Source: Streptomyces spinosus
Lineage (GTDB): Bacteria > Actinomycetota > Actinomycetes > Streptomycetales > Streptomycetaceae
Direction of reading: 5' to 3'
Assembly: GCF_020400655.1 (NCBI RefSeq)
Contig: NZ_JAINRC010000002.1
Location: 186,001 to 250,000 of the forward strand
Length of the DNA stretch: 64,000 bases
The position numbers and the translations under genes are program-made. Of this stretch, positions 17,443 through 26,896 are shown one piece after another. Each line of letters starts with the position of its first letter. Positions within the stretch are counted from its first letter, which is position 1. The notes beneath the pieces are model-generated. The model saw only the letters and a program-made list of their open reading frames with translations. It was not told where the DNA came from and searched no databases.

Positions 17443-18897
17443 TCACCCCGGCCTGTCGGCCTCCAACGGCGGAGCCGTCACGCTGCCGTGGGTCCGGCAC
17501 TCCGGTCGCCGGCACCCCGGTGCCGGCCGGCGGACCAGGGCGAACGCGAGCACCGAGCCCAGCACCAGCACCCCCGCGCAGATCGGCATCGCCCGGTCGA
17601 ACGCCGCGTCGAACGCCGTGGGCGACCGGTACGCCTCCGCCCCCATCCCCGCCAGCAGCGGCAGCGCCGCCACCGCCACCAGTCCCGCCGCCCGCGCCGC
17701 CGCGTTGTTGATGCCGCTGGCCAGGCCCGCCCGGGAGGCGTCGACGGAGGCGAGCACCGTGGCCGTCAGGGGCGCGACCAGGGTGACCATGCCGGCACCC
17801 ATCACCAGCAGGGCCGGGAGCACGTCGGTCAGGTAGTCCGCCCCCTCCCCCACCCGCAGCATCAGCAGCAGCGCCACCGCGCACAGCAGCGGGCCCACCG
17901 TCAGCGGCAGACGCGGCCCCGTGCGGTCGGCCAGCGCGCCCGAGCGGGAGGAGAACAACAGCATCAGGGCCGTGGTGGGCAGCAGCGCCGTCCCGGCGGC
18001 GAGCGGCGAGTAGCCCGCCACGACCTGGAGCTGGAGCGCGGTGAGGAAGAAGAAGCCGCCGAAGGCCGCGTACACGCACAGGGTGACGAGGTTGACCGCC
18101 GTGAACTGGCGCGAGGCGAAGATGTCCGGCGGCAGCATCGGGTCGGGCCGGTGCCGCTCGACGTGCACGAAGGCCACCGCCGCCGCGAGGCCCGCCGCCC
18201 CGGTCAGGGCGACCGCCAGGGAGCCTCCCCGGGCCTCGATCAGCGCGTACGTCAGCAGGGCGAGGGACAGCGCCCCGAGAGCCGCGCCCAGCACGTCGAA
18301 GCGGCCGTGGGCACGCTGGTCGGCGGACTCCGGTACGTGCCGCAGCGCGATCGGCGCGCACAGCAGCGCCACGGGCACGTTGAGGAGGAACACCCAGCGC
18401 CAGCCGGGACCGGCCACCAGCCAGCCGCCGAGGAACGGGCCGACGGCGGCACCGATCCCGCCGAACCCGGACCACAGGCCGACCGCCCGGCTGCGGTCGT
18501 CGGGGTGGAAGGACGCCTGGATCAGGGCGAGCGAGCCGGGTGTGAGCAGGGCCCCGCCGATGCCCTGGAGGGCGCGGGCGGCGATGAGGATCCCGGAGGT
18601 GGGGGCCAGACCGCACAGCAGGGAGGCCGCCGCGAACCAGACGACCCCGAGGACGAAGATCTTCCGGCGGCCGTAGCGGTCGCCCAGGGAGCCGCCCAGC
18701 AGGATCAGGCCGGCCAGCGTGACCATGTACGCGTTGACCGTCCACTGCAGGGCGGCGAGGCTCGCGTCGAGGTCCCGGCCGATGCGCGGCAGGGCGACGT
18801 TGACGACGGTGGAGTCCAGCATCGCCATGCTGGAGCCCAGGACGGTGGTGAGCAGGATCCACTTGCCCTGGGGCGAGGCGAGCCGGACGTCGGGCAT
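17443..18897 (-). CDS. MFS multidrug transporter, DHA2 family (EmrB/QacA type)
   Basis: 484 residues with about fourteen hydrophobic segments. Diagnostic motifs are MLDSTVVNVALP in helix 1, LGGSLGDRYGRRK in the 2-3 loop and the antiporter motif GLWSGFGGIGAAVGPFLGG in helix 5. It is expected to expel drugs or secondary metabolites in exchange for protons. No TetR/MarR regulator sits beside it. The C-terminus is a short proline-rich tail. Confidence 0.93.
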   Translation of the reverse strand: MPDVRLASPQGKWILLTTVLGSSMAMLDSTVVNVALPRIGRDLDASLAALQWTVNAYMVTLAGLILLGGSLGDRYGRRKIFVLGVVWFAAASLLCGLAPTSGILIAARALQGIGGALLTPGSLALIQASFHPDDRSRAVGLWSGFGGIGAAVGPFLGGWLVAGPGWRWVFLLNVPVALLCAPIALRHVPESADQRAHGRFDVLGAALGALSLALLTYALIEARGGSLAVALTGAAGLAAAVAFVHVERHRPDPMLPPDIFASRQFTAVNLVTLCVYAAFGGFFFLTALQLQVVAGYSPLAAGTALLPTTALMLLFSSRSGALADRTGPRLPLTVGPLLCAVALLLMLRVGEGADYLTDVLPALLVMGAGMVTLVAPLTATVLASVDASRAGLASGINNAAARAAGLVAVAALPLLAGMGAEAYRSPTAFDAAFDRAMPICAGVLVLGSVLAFALVRRPAPGCRRPECRTHGSVTAPPLEADRPG

Positions 18898-18915
18898 GCC
18901 CCCAGGTATACAGCG

Positions 18916-18946
18916 GGGCCCGGCGGCTTGGACAGCCGCCGGGCCC
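18916..18946. terminator. Terminator downstream of fba
   Basis: Perfect 13-pair GC stem (18916-18928 with 18934-18946) and a 5-base loop, 18 bases after the fba stop. It separates fba from the downstream MFS gene on the same strand. Confidence 0.75.
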
Positions 18947-18963
18947 GCCGGGACGCGTACCGC

Positions 18964-19986
18964 CTACTTGAGCTTGTTGCCCGCCGAGCGCAGGTGCCGC
19001 GTGGCCTCGACGACGCGCGCGGCCATGCCCGCCTCGGCCAGCTTGCCCCAGGTGCGCGGGTCGTAGGCCTTCTTGTTGCCGACCTCGCCGTCGACCTTCA
19101 GGACGCCGTCGTAGTTCTGGAACATGTGGCCGGCGACCGGACGGGTGAAGGCGTACTGGGTGTCCGTGTCGATGTTCATCTTGACGACGCCGTTCTCCAG
19201 CGCGGTCTGGATCTCCTGCTCGGTGGAGCCGGAGCCGCCGTGGAAGACGAAGTCGAACGGAGCGGGCTTGCCGAACTTGGCGGCGACGCCCTCGTTCAGC
19301 TCCTTCAGCAGCTCCGGGCGCAGGACGACGTTGCCCGGCTTGTACACGCCGTGCACGTTGCCGAAGGAGGCGGCCAGCAGGTAGCGGCCCTTCTCGCCCA
19401 GTCCCAGGGCCTCGGCGGTGCGGATGGCGTCGTCGACGGTGGTGTACAGCTCGTCGTTGATCTCGTGGGAGACCCCGTCCTCCTCGCCGCCGGTCGGGGT
19501 GATCTCCACCTCCAGGATGATCTTGGCGGCGCGGGCGCGCTCCAGCAGCTCCTGGGCGATGGAGAGGTTGTCGGCGAGGGTCTCGGCGGAGCCGTCCCAC
19601 ATGTGCGACTGGAACAGCGGGTTGCGGCCGGCCTTGACCCGCTCCTCGGAGATCGCGATCAGCGGACGCACGTACCCGTCGAGCTTGTCCTTCGGGCAGT
19701 GGTCGGTGTGCAGGGCGATGTTGACCGGGTACTTCTCGGCGATGACGTGCGCGAACTCGGCGAGGGCGACGGCACCGGTCACCATGTCCTTGCTGTACTG
19801 CCCGCCGAGGAACTCGGCCCCGCCGGTCGAGATCTGGACGATGCCGTCGCTCTCCGCCTCCGCGAAGCCGCGCAGGGCCGCGTTCAGGGTCTGCGAGGAA
19901 GTCACGTTGATGGCCGGGTAGGCGAACTTGCCTGCCTTCGCCCGGTCGAGCATCTCGTTGTAGACCTCGGGGGTTGCGATGGGCAT
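18964..19986 (-). CDS. fba: Fructose-bisphosphate aldolase, class II
   Basis: 340 residues. This zinc enzyme of glycolysis and gluconeogenesis cleaves fructose 1,6-bisphosphate to DHAP and glyceraldehyde 3-phosphate. Zinc-ligand and active-site motifs are ALHTDHCPKDKLDGY, SHMWDGS, EVEITPTGGEEDGVSH, FGNVHGVYKPGN and HGGSGS. Full length, ATG at 19986 with a purine-rich site upstream. It is followed by a strong hairpin and appears monocistronic. Confidence 0.98.
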   Translation of the reverse strand: MPIATPEVYNEMLDRAKAGKFAYPAINVTSSQTLNAALRGFAEAESDGIVQISTGGAEFLGGQYSKDMVTGAVALAEFAHVIAEKYPVNIALHTDHCPKDKLDGYVRPLIAISEERVKAGRNPLFQSHMWDGSAETLADNLSIAQELLERARAAKIILEVEITPTGGEEDGVSHEINDELYTTVDDAIRTAEALGLGEKGRYLLAASFGNVHGVYKPGNVVLRPELLKELNEGVAAKFGKPAPFDFVFHGGSGSTEQEIQTALENGVVKMNIDTDTQYAFTRPVAGHMFQNYDGVLKVDGEVGNKKAYDPRTWGKLAEAGMAARVVEATRHLRSAGNKLK

Positions 19987-20130
19987 CCTGTCCGCTCCTT
20001 GTGTTGCGGGTTGGCGTTCTGCGTTACGGCCCTGACCTAGACCTGGGGTGCGACGTCATCGTCGGCCCCATCTTTCCAGACCTGGGGGGCTGGGTCGGCG
20101 CCCCGGTCAAGTGCAGGTCAAACTGCCCGG

Positions 20131-20679
20131 TCAGTCCAGACCCAGTTCATCCTTCGAGAAGGCGAACCGGTACGGAACGCCCGCTCCGGCCTCGATCTTC
20201 TCGGCGGCGCCGGTGGCCCGGTCCACGATGGTCGCGACGGCGACGACCTCGGCACCGGCCTCGCGGACGGCCTCGACGGCGGTCAGCGGGGAACCGCCGG
20301 TGGTGGAGGTGTCCTCCACCACCAGGACCCGGCGGCCCGCGATCTCCGGGCCCTCGACGCGCCGCTGGAGCCCGTGCGCCTTGGCGGCCTTGCGGACGAC
20401 GAACGCGTCGAGCCTGCGCCCGCGCGCGGCGGCGGCGTGCAGCATGGCGGCGGCGACCGGGTCGGCGCCCATGGTGAGCCCGCCGACCGCGTCGAACTCG
20501 AGGTCCTCGGTCAGGTCCAGCAGCACCTGGCCGACCAGCGGCGCGGCCTGGCCGTCGAGGGTGACACGGCGCAGGTCGACGTAGTAGTCGGCCTCCAGGC
20601 CGGAGGAGAGGATCACCTTGCCGTGCACCACGGCCTTGTCCTTGATCTGCTGCAGCAGCGCGCCGCGAACGTCCGTCAT
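20131..20679 (-). CDS. pyrE: Orotate phosphoribosyltransferase
   Basis: 182 residues. It makes orotidine 5'-phosphate from orotate and PRPP in pyrimidine synthesis. The PRPP loop is VLVVEDTSTTGGS, the N-terminal KVILSSGLEADYYVDLR is typical, and KAAKAHG carries catalytic lysines. It lies away from the main pyr operon, as is usual in Streptomyces. The gene ends eleven bases after the stop of the upstream epimerase, so they may share a transcript. Confidence 0.97.
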   Translation of the reverse strand: MTDVRGALLQQIKDKAVVHGKVILSSGLEADYYVDLRRVTLDGQAAPLVGQVLLDLTEDLEFDAVGGLTMGADPVAAAMLHAAAARGRRLDAFVVRKAAKAHGLQRRVEGPEIAGRRVLVVEDTSTTGGSPLTAVEAVREAGAEVVAVATIVDRATGAAEKIEAGAGVPYRFAFSKDELGLD

Positions 20680-20689
20680 GCCGACCAGC

Positions 20690-21478
20690 TTAGAGCCGCC
20701 GCCAGCTCCAGGTGGTCCCGGCTTCCAGCGGGTCCAGCGGGGTGACCAGGCGCGGAGCGGTGTTCAGCCCGTTGGGCGGCCCGGTCTGCGGCTCCACGCA
20801 GACGGCCTCGGCCTGCTCGTCGTAGACCACCACCCACTCCTCCCGGCTCGCCACCTTCAGCTCCAGCTGCCCGGGCCAGGTGAGGGTGACGTCGACACCG
20901 CCGGGCATGCCGAAGCAGTCGTCCCAGGGGCCCGGCCGGGGGTCGACGCGGTTACCGGTGGGCAGGTGGTCGGCGCCGCGCTCCTCCTGCCAGGCGGGCT
21001 TGAAGTCCAGCCGGACGTCCTCGCCGCCGAGGTTGCGGTGGAACCACGGGTGCCAGCCGATCTGCGCCGGGAAGGAATCGTCGTACGTCTCCACGGACAT
21101 CGTCAGTGTCAGGCCGTCCTCGGCGAGCGTGACGATCTGGGTGACGCGGCCGGGGTGCGGCCAGGGGTCGGTCAGCTCGCAGGTGATCACCGCCTCGTTC
21201 TCCGAGACGCGCGCGGTGCGCCAGGCGCCGTCGCGTGCGGTGCCGTGGATGGCGTGCGGCGGGGAGTTGAGCGGCATCTGGCGGACGGTGCCGCCGTCCA
21301 GGAAACGGCCGTCCCGGATCCGGCCGCACCAGGGCACCATCGGGAAGCAGCCGTAGCGCTCCCCTTGCCGCAGCAGTTCCAGGGAGCCGATCCTGAGGCT
21401 GCCGATCCGGCCGCCGTTGGCCGGGCTGACGCGTGCTTCCGCTTCGCCTGCGGTCAGCGTGATGTCTTCGTTACTCAC
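20690..21478 (-). CDS. Aldose 1-epimerase family protein
   Basis: 262 residues, beta-sandwich mutarotase fold. PANGGRIGSLRIG and GCFPMVPWCGRIRDG at the substrate side, HGTARDGAW and the late IGWHPWFHRNL are typical. It probably interconverts anomers of a hexose or hexose phosphate. The GTG start at 21478 is supported by family alignment (VSNEDITL). Its proximity to pyrE suggests cotranscription but no shared pathway. Confidence 0.9.
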   Translation of the reverse strand: MSNEDITLTAGEAEARVSPANGGRIGSLRIGSLELLRQGERYGCFPMVPWCGRIRDGRFLDGGTVRQMPLNSPPHAIHGTARDGAWRTARVSENEAVITCELTDPWPHPGRVTQIVTLAEDGLTLTMSVETYDDSFPAQIGWHPWFHRNLGGEDVRLDFKPAWQEERGADHLPTGNRVDPRPGPWDDCFGMPGGVDVTLTWPGQLELKVASREEWVVVYDEQAEAVCVEPQTGPPNGLNTAPRLVTPLDPLEAGTTWSWRRL

Positions 21479-21537
21479 GGGACGACAGTACTGGGGGGAG
21501 GACGGTGCCGGCCTCGCGCCCGAGGGGAGCGTGGCGC

Positions 21538-22389
21538 TCAGCGGCGTCTGCGCAGCGCCTTGCTCACGACGATCGCCGACGCCACGACCAGTGCCGCCGC
21601 CGGTGCCGCCCAGCGCAGTGCCGAGACCGCCGTGACGGTCTGCGGCGCCGGGACGGGGGCGTAGCGGCCGCGCGGCGGGGCGTGGTCGACCTCCTCGGCG
21701 CTGCGGCCGATCATCGTGCGGCGGGCGTGCGCGGCCTCGGCGGGGGGCTCACCGGTGTCGGCAAAGTCGTCGGAGGGGCGGCCGGCGGAGGCGGCGACGG
21801 TCCCGGCGTCCGCGTCCGTGCCGGCGTCCGCGTCGGGATCGGTGCCGAGGCCCTCGCCCGCGTCCGGCGCCAGGGCGGACGGGGGGATCTCGGTGTCGAA
21901 GACGGAGGTGTGGGCGGCACCGGCGGGGGGCTCCGGCCCGTCGCCCGTCTCGGCACCGGTACCGGCGCCGGCGCCGGCGGCCAGCGACTGCAGGAAGCGG
22001 TCGAGCAGCCGGGTCGCCGCCGCGGCCACCGTCTCGGCCGGCAGTTCCGAGATGCGGCCGGTCGCGTCCGCCGTGCCCTCGGCCGTGACCGTGCAGCCGC
22101 CCTCGGCGTCCGCGAGGCGCAGGATCAGCGCGAGCTTGACCGCGCCGGTGCCGCGGGCCTCGGTGGCATCGCCCACGACGGCGTACGTGCCGTCCTCGCG
22201 GGCGGTCACCCGGGCCGTGCCGCGGTAGGTGACGGAGTGTCCGCCGACCCGCAGTTTCAGCCGGCCGGTGATCGGTTCGGCACCGGCGTCCTGCTGCAGG
22301 CCGGGGACGGACCGGGCCACGCGTGCCTGGTCGGCCAGTGCCGCGCCGATCCGCTCGGCGGTGGCCGGGACGAAGACCTGGTGCTCCAT
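21538..22389 (-). CDS. SRPBCC/CoxG-like protein with C-terminal membrane anchor
   Basis: 283 residues. The first 145 residues form an SRPBCC (CoxG, CO-dehydrogenase subunit G-like) domain: VPATAERIGAALADQ, then PGLQQD and RLKLRVGG. An acidic Ala/Asp/Gly-rich linker follows (about 150-245). A single hydrophobic helix (AAPAAALVVASAIVV) then precedes a basic RRRR end, so it should be anchored with the domain inside the cell. No CO-dehydrogenase genes are nearby, so the role is unknown. The ATG at 22389 is chosen over one twelve codons upstream. Confidence 0.85.
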   Translation of the reverse strand: MEHQVFVPATAERIGAALADQARVARSVPGLQQDAGAEPITGRLKLRVGGHSVTYRGTARVTAREDGTYAVVGDATEARGTGAVKLALILRLADAEGGCTVTAEGTADATGRISELPAETVAAAATRLLDRFLQSLAAGAGAGTGAETGDGPEPPAGAAHTSVFDTEIPPSALAPDAGEGLGTDPDADAGTDADAGTVAASAGRPSDDFADTGEPPAEAAHARRTMIGRSAEEVDHAPPRGRYAPVPAPQTVTAVSALRWAAPAAALVVASAIVVSKALRRRR

Positions 22390-22441
22390 GTCCGGGGAGC
22401 CTACCCAGTTGCCGCCGGAACTCACCCGGCCGTGAAGCCGC

Positions 22442-24076
22442 TCAGTACCTCGGATGCACCAGTGTCGACACCGGCACCCCGGCCACCCGCGTCCGTTCCG
22501 CCGCCCGCGCGTCCGCCCTCAGCCGGGCCTGCGTCAAGGTCCCCGCGCGCTCGCCCGCCACGCGCAGGGCGGGCGCGGCGTCCCCGCGCGCCGCCAGCAG
22601 GAACCCCCAGTCGTGCGGGGCCCCCAGCGCCCCCGTGGAGCGGCCGGGGCCGGCCGCGAGCGGGGAGCCGTGGCCCGGCACCCGGTAGGGCGAGACGGCG
22701 AAGCCGGCAGCGCGCAGGGTGGCGGCGACGGTCCAGAAGGCGCGGGGCCGGGCGGTGACGGGCCCGGCGTGCACCACCAGGCGGCCCTCCGGGGCCAGGA
22801 CGCGGCGGGCCAGACCGTAGAACTCCTCGGAGTACAGCTTGGTGGAGGCGGTGATGCCGGGATCGGGCAGGTCGCTGATGACGACGTCGTACGCCGGACC
22901 GCGCGTCCGCCGCAGCCAGGTGAGCGCGTCGGCCGTGGTCACGCGCACACGCGGGTCCGCGAGCGCGTGCCCGTTGAGGGCGGACAGGCCGGGGTCGCGG
23001 CGGGCCAGCCGTACCAGGCCGGGGTCGAGTTCGACGATGTCCACACGGCGCACCCCGGGGTGGCGCAGCACCTCCCGGGCGGCCAGCCCGTCGCCGCCGC
23101 CGAGGATCAGCACGCGCGCGTGCGGACCGGCCAGGGCGGGCCGGACCAGGGCCTCGTGGTAGAGGTGCTGGTCCCGGCCGCCGACCGGGAGGCGGCCGTC
23201 GAGGAAGAGGTCGAGGGGCTCGCCGTGGGTGCCGCCGGCGAGGACGACCTCCTGGACGCCGGTCCGCACGGCCACCCGGACGTCCGTGCCGTAGACGGCG
23301 TGCCGCGCGGCCCGCTCGAAGTCGCCGGCGAGGGCGGCGGCGGAGGCGAGGACGCCGAGGACGGTGAGCTGGGCGAGGAGCAGGGTCCAGCGGGCGCGGC
23401 GGGTGAGGTCGCGGCGGAAGAGGCCGAGGACGAGGGCGCCGCCCGCGACGACGTTGACCGTCCCCGTGAGCAGGGCGCCCGTCAACTGGCCGAGGAACGG
23501 CAGCAGCAGGAAGGGGAAGGCGAGGCCGCCGACCAGCGCGCCCACGTAGTCCGCGGCGAACAGGTCGGCCACCGCGCCGCCCGCGTCCTGGCGGCGGATG
23601 CGCTGGATCAGCTCCATCAGCAGCGGGACCTCGGCACCGATGAGCAGGCCGATGGCGAGGGAGAAGGCGACCAGGAGGCAGCGCGGACCGTCGGCCCACA
23701 TCCCGCCCCAGCCGGCGGTCCAGGCGAAGACGGCGTACAGGGCCATGGCGCTGCACCCGCCGATCAGCGCGAGGGCCGACTCGACCGCGCCGAACCCGGC
23801 CGCCGCGTGGCAGCGCAGCCGCTTGGCGCCGAGCGAGCCGATGCCCATGGCGAACACCATCACGGAGAGCACCACGGAGGCCTGGGTGACCGAGTCGCCC
23901 ATCAGGTACGAGGCGAAGGCGACCAGTTCGAGTTCGTATACGAGTCCGCAGGCCGCGCAGACGAAGACGCACACGAGGACCAGGAACCGCCCGGTGCCGG
24001 GCCGGACGGGCAGCCGTGCGGGGCACGTCCAGGAGGGCGGGGCGCCCGGGGGCGCGGGGGCCTGCGGTTCGATCAC
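22442..24076 (-). CDS. Polyamine aminopropyltransferase (spermidine synthase) fused to a membrane domain
   Basis: 544 residues. Residues 25-235 have six or seven hydrophobic helices (for example [19 protein letters not shown]). Residues 265-500 are a spermidine-synthase domain: [18 protein letters not shown] and [10 protein letters not shown] bind the nucleotide, while [11 protein letters not shown] carries the catalytic Asp. This two-part architecture is known in Actinobacteria and others; the aminopropyl acceptor is often unclear. No speD or speB homologue is in the window. Confidence 0.9.
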   Translation of the reverse strand: MIEPQAPAPPGAPPSWTCPARLPVRPGTGRFLVLVCVFVCAACGLVYELELVAFASYLMGDSVTQASVVLSVMVFAMGIGSLGAKRLRCHAAAGFGAVESALALIGGCSAMALYAVFAWTAGWGGMWADGPRCLLVAFSLAIGLLIGAEVPLLMELIQRIRRQDAGGAVADLFAADYVGALVGGLAFPFLLLPFLGQLTGALLTGTVNVVAGGALVLGLFRRDLTRRARWTLLLAQLTVLGVLASAAALAGDFERAARHAVYGTDVRVAVRTGVQEVVLAGGTHGEPLDLFLDGRLPVGGRDQHLYHEALVRPALAGPHARVLILGGGDGLAAREVLRHPGVRRVDIVELDPGLVRLARRDPGLSALNGHALADPRVRVTTADALTWLRRTRGPAYDVVISDLPDPGITASTKLYSEEFYGLARRVLAPEGRLVVHAGPVTARPRAFWTVAATLRAAGFAVSPYRVPGHGSPLAAGPGRSTGALGAPHDWGFLLAARGDAAPALRVAGERAGTLTQARLRADARAAERTRVAGVPVSTLVHPRY

Positions 24077-24155
24077 GCTGCGACGTTACGTCACTCGCCG
24101 GGTACGCTTCGTCACCCACACGTGTGGATCTGGGGGCGGTTGACGCGATGGGGGT

Positions 24156-24692
24156 TTATGTCGCCGCGGGGTGCCGGGCCGCCGTCCGCCGCCGTGCCCC
24201 GACCCGGGTCCGGGTCGCCACCAGCTGGCCGTCCTGCGGGTAGGCGTGCCAGGTGCGCCAGTGCACCTGGCCCTCCTGGTGCTGGGCCAGCATCGCGGTG
24301 AAGGCGTGCGGGCTGCCCGGGAAGACCCCGGCGAGGCCGTGCGGGTGGTCGGAGACGAGGGCCAGCAGCTCCTGGGCACGGCCCGCGAACGAGCCGGGGG
24401 TGAGCACCTCCACGCGGGCGGCGAACTCGTACTCCCAGTCGCCGACGCGCTTGGCGACGCCCAGGGGCAGCGGGGTGCTGGAGCCGGGGATGCAGGCGAC
24501 CGTCTCCGAACAGCGGCCCCGCTCTTCCTCCAGGAGCACCTGATGGGACGCGCCGAGCAGCCGCAACTGCAGTTTCGCGCCGGTGAGTTCGAGGTCGAGG
24601 GTGGCCAGGGCGGGCAGCGGCTCGCGTCCCAGGGCCCAGGCGAGATCGGCAGCGCGCGTATCGGTGTAGGTGGTGTTCAGGGTCGTGAGCAT
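24156..24692 (-). CDS. DUF2617 protein
   Basis: 178 residues, soluble, with no enzyme motif I recognise. Features are a beta-rich start (LDLELTGAKLQLRLLGASHQV), GDWEYEFAARVEVL and WRTWHAYPQDGQLVATRT near the end, matching the actinobacterial DUF2617 family of unknown function. It is next to the membrane spermidine synthase in the same direction, 79 bases apart, which suggests cotranscription. Confidence 0.85.
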   Translation of the reverse strand: MLTTLNTTYTDTRAADLAWALGREPLPALATLDLELTGAKLQLRLLGASHQVLLEEERGRCSETVACIPGSSTPLPLGVAKRVGDWEYEFAARVEVLTPGSFAGRAQELLALVSDHPHGLAGVFPGSPHAFTAMLAQHQEGQVHWRTWHAYPQDGQLVATRTRVGARRRTAARHPAAT

Positions 24693-25025
24693 GGATCGGC
24701 TCCGCTAACACGCAAGGAAGGGGAGATCGGCCATGTCAGCCCAGCCGGCCCGGCCGGGGTGGGGTGCCTGGGGGACGTCCGAGGGGCTGCGTTGGCGATG
24801 TAGAGGGAATCACGAACAATGGCGACGCCACAGCGTTTTTACCCAACTTCGGAGGGTTTCCATCCCTCAGAGGGCTCCACAGCTCAACTGTTCAACCACG
24901 GCGCGCGCCGGGCGCGGGAAACGGACGCGGCCGGGCGCCCGCCGGGGAGGTCTCCCCCGGCAGGCACCCGGCCGTGTGCGGCCCGGATGCGGATCCCCCC
25001 GTTCCGGAAGCTCGGCTGCCCCGTG
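24693..25025. other. Intergenic region without a supported gene
   Basis: 333 bases. A moderately A/T-rich stretch (24790-24900) contains a GAGGG/CCCTC inverted repeat at about 24854-24871, possibly promoter DNA for the DUF2617 gene or a terminator for the Gly/His/Cys-rich gene. Open frames on both strands here look like compositional artefacts. Confidence 0.5.
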
Positions 25026-25400
25026 TCAGCCGCCTCCGCCGCATCCGCCCCCGCCGCCGCACGACGAACCCCCGCCGCACGACGAGCCGCCACCGCAGGA
25101 CGAACTCCCGCCGCAGGACGAGTGGCCGCCACAGGAGTGGCCCCCGTGGCCCCCGTGCCCCCCGTGGTGTCCCCCGTGCCCGCCCGACGAACCGGAGTCG
25201 CCGCCGCCGGCCCACCAGCTGCTGGTGCCCCCGCCGCCCGCGTAGCCCGCGGCCGACGACGACGCCGACGCGCGGTACGACCGGTTGCGGCGGCCGCCCT
25301 TGCCGAGCGGCACCGCGCCGCGCCGGTTACGGCGGTTACGGCCCGCCGCCGCCGCGATGACCAGAACCGCGGCCACCGCCAGGATGATGCCGACGATCAT
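25026..25400 (-). CDS. Small membrane-anchored Gly/His/Cys-rich protein
   Basis: 124 residues. Residues 1-19 are a hydrophobic anchor (MIVGIILAVAAVLVIAAAA) followed by a basic RNRRNRRG stretch. A Ser/Gly-rich linker contains TSSWWAGGG. The C-terminal half is low complexity: repeated GGHGGH units, then CGGxSSCGGG units with about seven Cys, ending GGCGGGG. This could bind metal or form a cross-linked cell-surface or cytoplasmic tail. The repeats and GC richness also produce open frames on the other strand, but the anchored architecture and clean start support this one. Function unknown. Confidence 0.7.
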   Translation of the reverse strand: MIVGIILAVAAVLVIAAAAGRNRRNRRGAVPLGKGGRRNRSYRASASSSAAGYAGGGGTSSWWAGGGDSGSSGGHGGHHGGHGGHGGHSCGGHSSCGGSSSCGGGSSCGGGSSCGGGGGCGGGG

Positions 25401-25550
25401 GGCGTCACCCTCCTTCCGTTCCCCCGAAGCGGCCCCCCGTGGGCGCCTCGCCGTTGCCGCGTCCTACCGCGGTGACCGGGGGATGCCCGGCCGCGCCAGG
25501 CCGCAAAGCGGAGTTGAGGAACTCCAGAGCTTGGGCGGAGGATGACCGGC

Positions 25551-26732
25551 ATGACCTCCAGCGCACGCCCTCTCCTCAACCGCCGGCTCGCCGCGTTCGG
25601 GACGACGATCTTCGCCGAGATGTCGGCGCTCGCCGTGGCGACCGGGTCGATCAACCTCGGCCAGGGCTTCCCCGACACCGACGGGCCGGAGGAGATCCGG
25701 GAGGCCGCCGTACGGGCGCTGCGCGACGGCCGCGGCAACCAGTACCCGCCCGGCCCCGGCGTCCCCGAGCTGCGTACCGCGATCGCCGCGCACCAGCTGC
25801 GCCGCTACGGCCTGTCCTACGACCCCGACACCGAGGTGCTGGTCACGGCGGGCGCGACCGAGGCCATCGCCGCCGCGCTGCTGGCGCTGGTCGAGCCGGG
25901 GGACGAGGTGGTGGCGCTGGAGCCGTACTACGACTCGTACGCGGCGAGCATCGCGATGGCGGGCGGCACCCGGGTGCCGGTCACCCTGCGCCCGCAGGAG
26001 GACGGCTTCCGGCTGGACCTGGACGAGCTGCGCGCGGCGGTCACCGACCGCACCCGGCTGCTGCTGGTCAACACCCCGCACAACCCGACCGGCACCGTCC
26101 TCACGCGCGCGGAGCTGGCCGCCGTCGCCGAGCTGGCGGTGGAGCGGGATCTGCTGGTGGTGACCGACGAGGTCTACGAGCACCTGGTCTTCGACGGCGC
26201 CGAGCACCTGCCGCTGGCCGCGTTCCCGGGGATGCGCGAGCGGACGGTCGGCATCGGTTCGGCCGGCAAGACCTTCTCGTTCACCGGCTGGAAGGTCGGC
26301 TGGGTGACCGGCGCCCCCGCCCTCGTCGCCGCCGTCCGCTCGGCCAAGCAGTTCCTGACGTACGTCGCCTCAGGGCCCTTCCAGTACGCCGTGGCGGAGG
26401 CCCTGCGCCTGCCCGACTCGTACTTCGCGGACTTCCGCGCCGACATGCGGGCCAAGCGGGACCTGCTCGCGGGCGGCCTGGAGCGGGCGGGCTTCAAGGT
26501 CTTCCGCCCGGCCGGCACGTACTTCATCACCACCGACATCCGGCCCCTGGGCGAGAAGGACGGCTTCGCCTTCTGCCGCGCGCTGCCGGAGCGCTGCGGG
26601 GTGGTCGCGATCCCCAACGCGGTCTTCTACGACCACCGCGAGCAGGGCGCGCCCTTCGTGCGGTTCGCCTTCTGCAAGCGGACGGAGGTGCTGGAGGAGG
26701 CGGCCGCCCGGCTCAGGACGCTGGCCGGCTGA
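25551..26732 (+). CDS. PLP-dependent class I/II aminotransferase
   Basis: 393 residues, fold type I. LGQGFPDTDGPEEI near the N-terminus, NTPHNPTGTVL in the middle and the PLP-lysine motif SAGKTFSFTGWKVGW place it with the kynurenine/methionine-aminotransferase-like group. Some actinobacterial members act as N-succinyldiaminopimelate aminotransferase. I chose the ATG at 25551, nine bases after GGAGG; an ATG at 25542 lies directly on that site. The specific substrate is uncertain. Confidence 0.92.
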   Translation: MTSSARPLLNRRLAAFGTTIFAEMSALAVATGSINLGQGFPDTDGPEEIREAAVRALRDGRGNQYPPGPGVPELRTAIAAHQLRRYGLSYDPDTEVLVTAGATEAIAAALLALVEPGDEVVALEPYYDSYAASIAMAGGTRVPVTLRPQEDGFRLDLDELRAAVTDRTRLLLVNTPHNPTGTVLTRAELAAVAELAVERDLLVVTDEVYEHLVFDGAEHLPLAAFPGMRERTVGIGSAGKTFSFTGWKVGWVTGAPALVAAVRSAKQFLTYVASGPFQYAVAEALRLPDSYFADFRADMRAKRDLLAGGLERAGFKVFRPAGTYFITTDIRPLGEKDGFAFCRALPERCGVVAIPNAVFYDHREQGAPFVRFAFCKRTEVLEEAAARLRTLAG

Positions 26733-26896
26733 CAGCCAGGGACAGGGAGTCCCTCGTCAGCGGGCGTCCGCTTCCGCCTCCGGACGCGGGAGCAGGATAC
26801 GGCGGACAGCGCCCTGTCACCGCCCCGGCGGTACGGCCGTGAACGCACGCGGCATCCGGTCCGGGGGTGGAAGGCCCCCGGACCGGCAGGGTCCGG

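Noticed and set aside
24819..25475. A 218-codon plus-strand frame opposite the Gly/His/Cys-rich gene.
   Set aside because: Composition is Arg/Ala/Pro noise; the minus-strand product has an anchor and ordered repeats.
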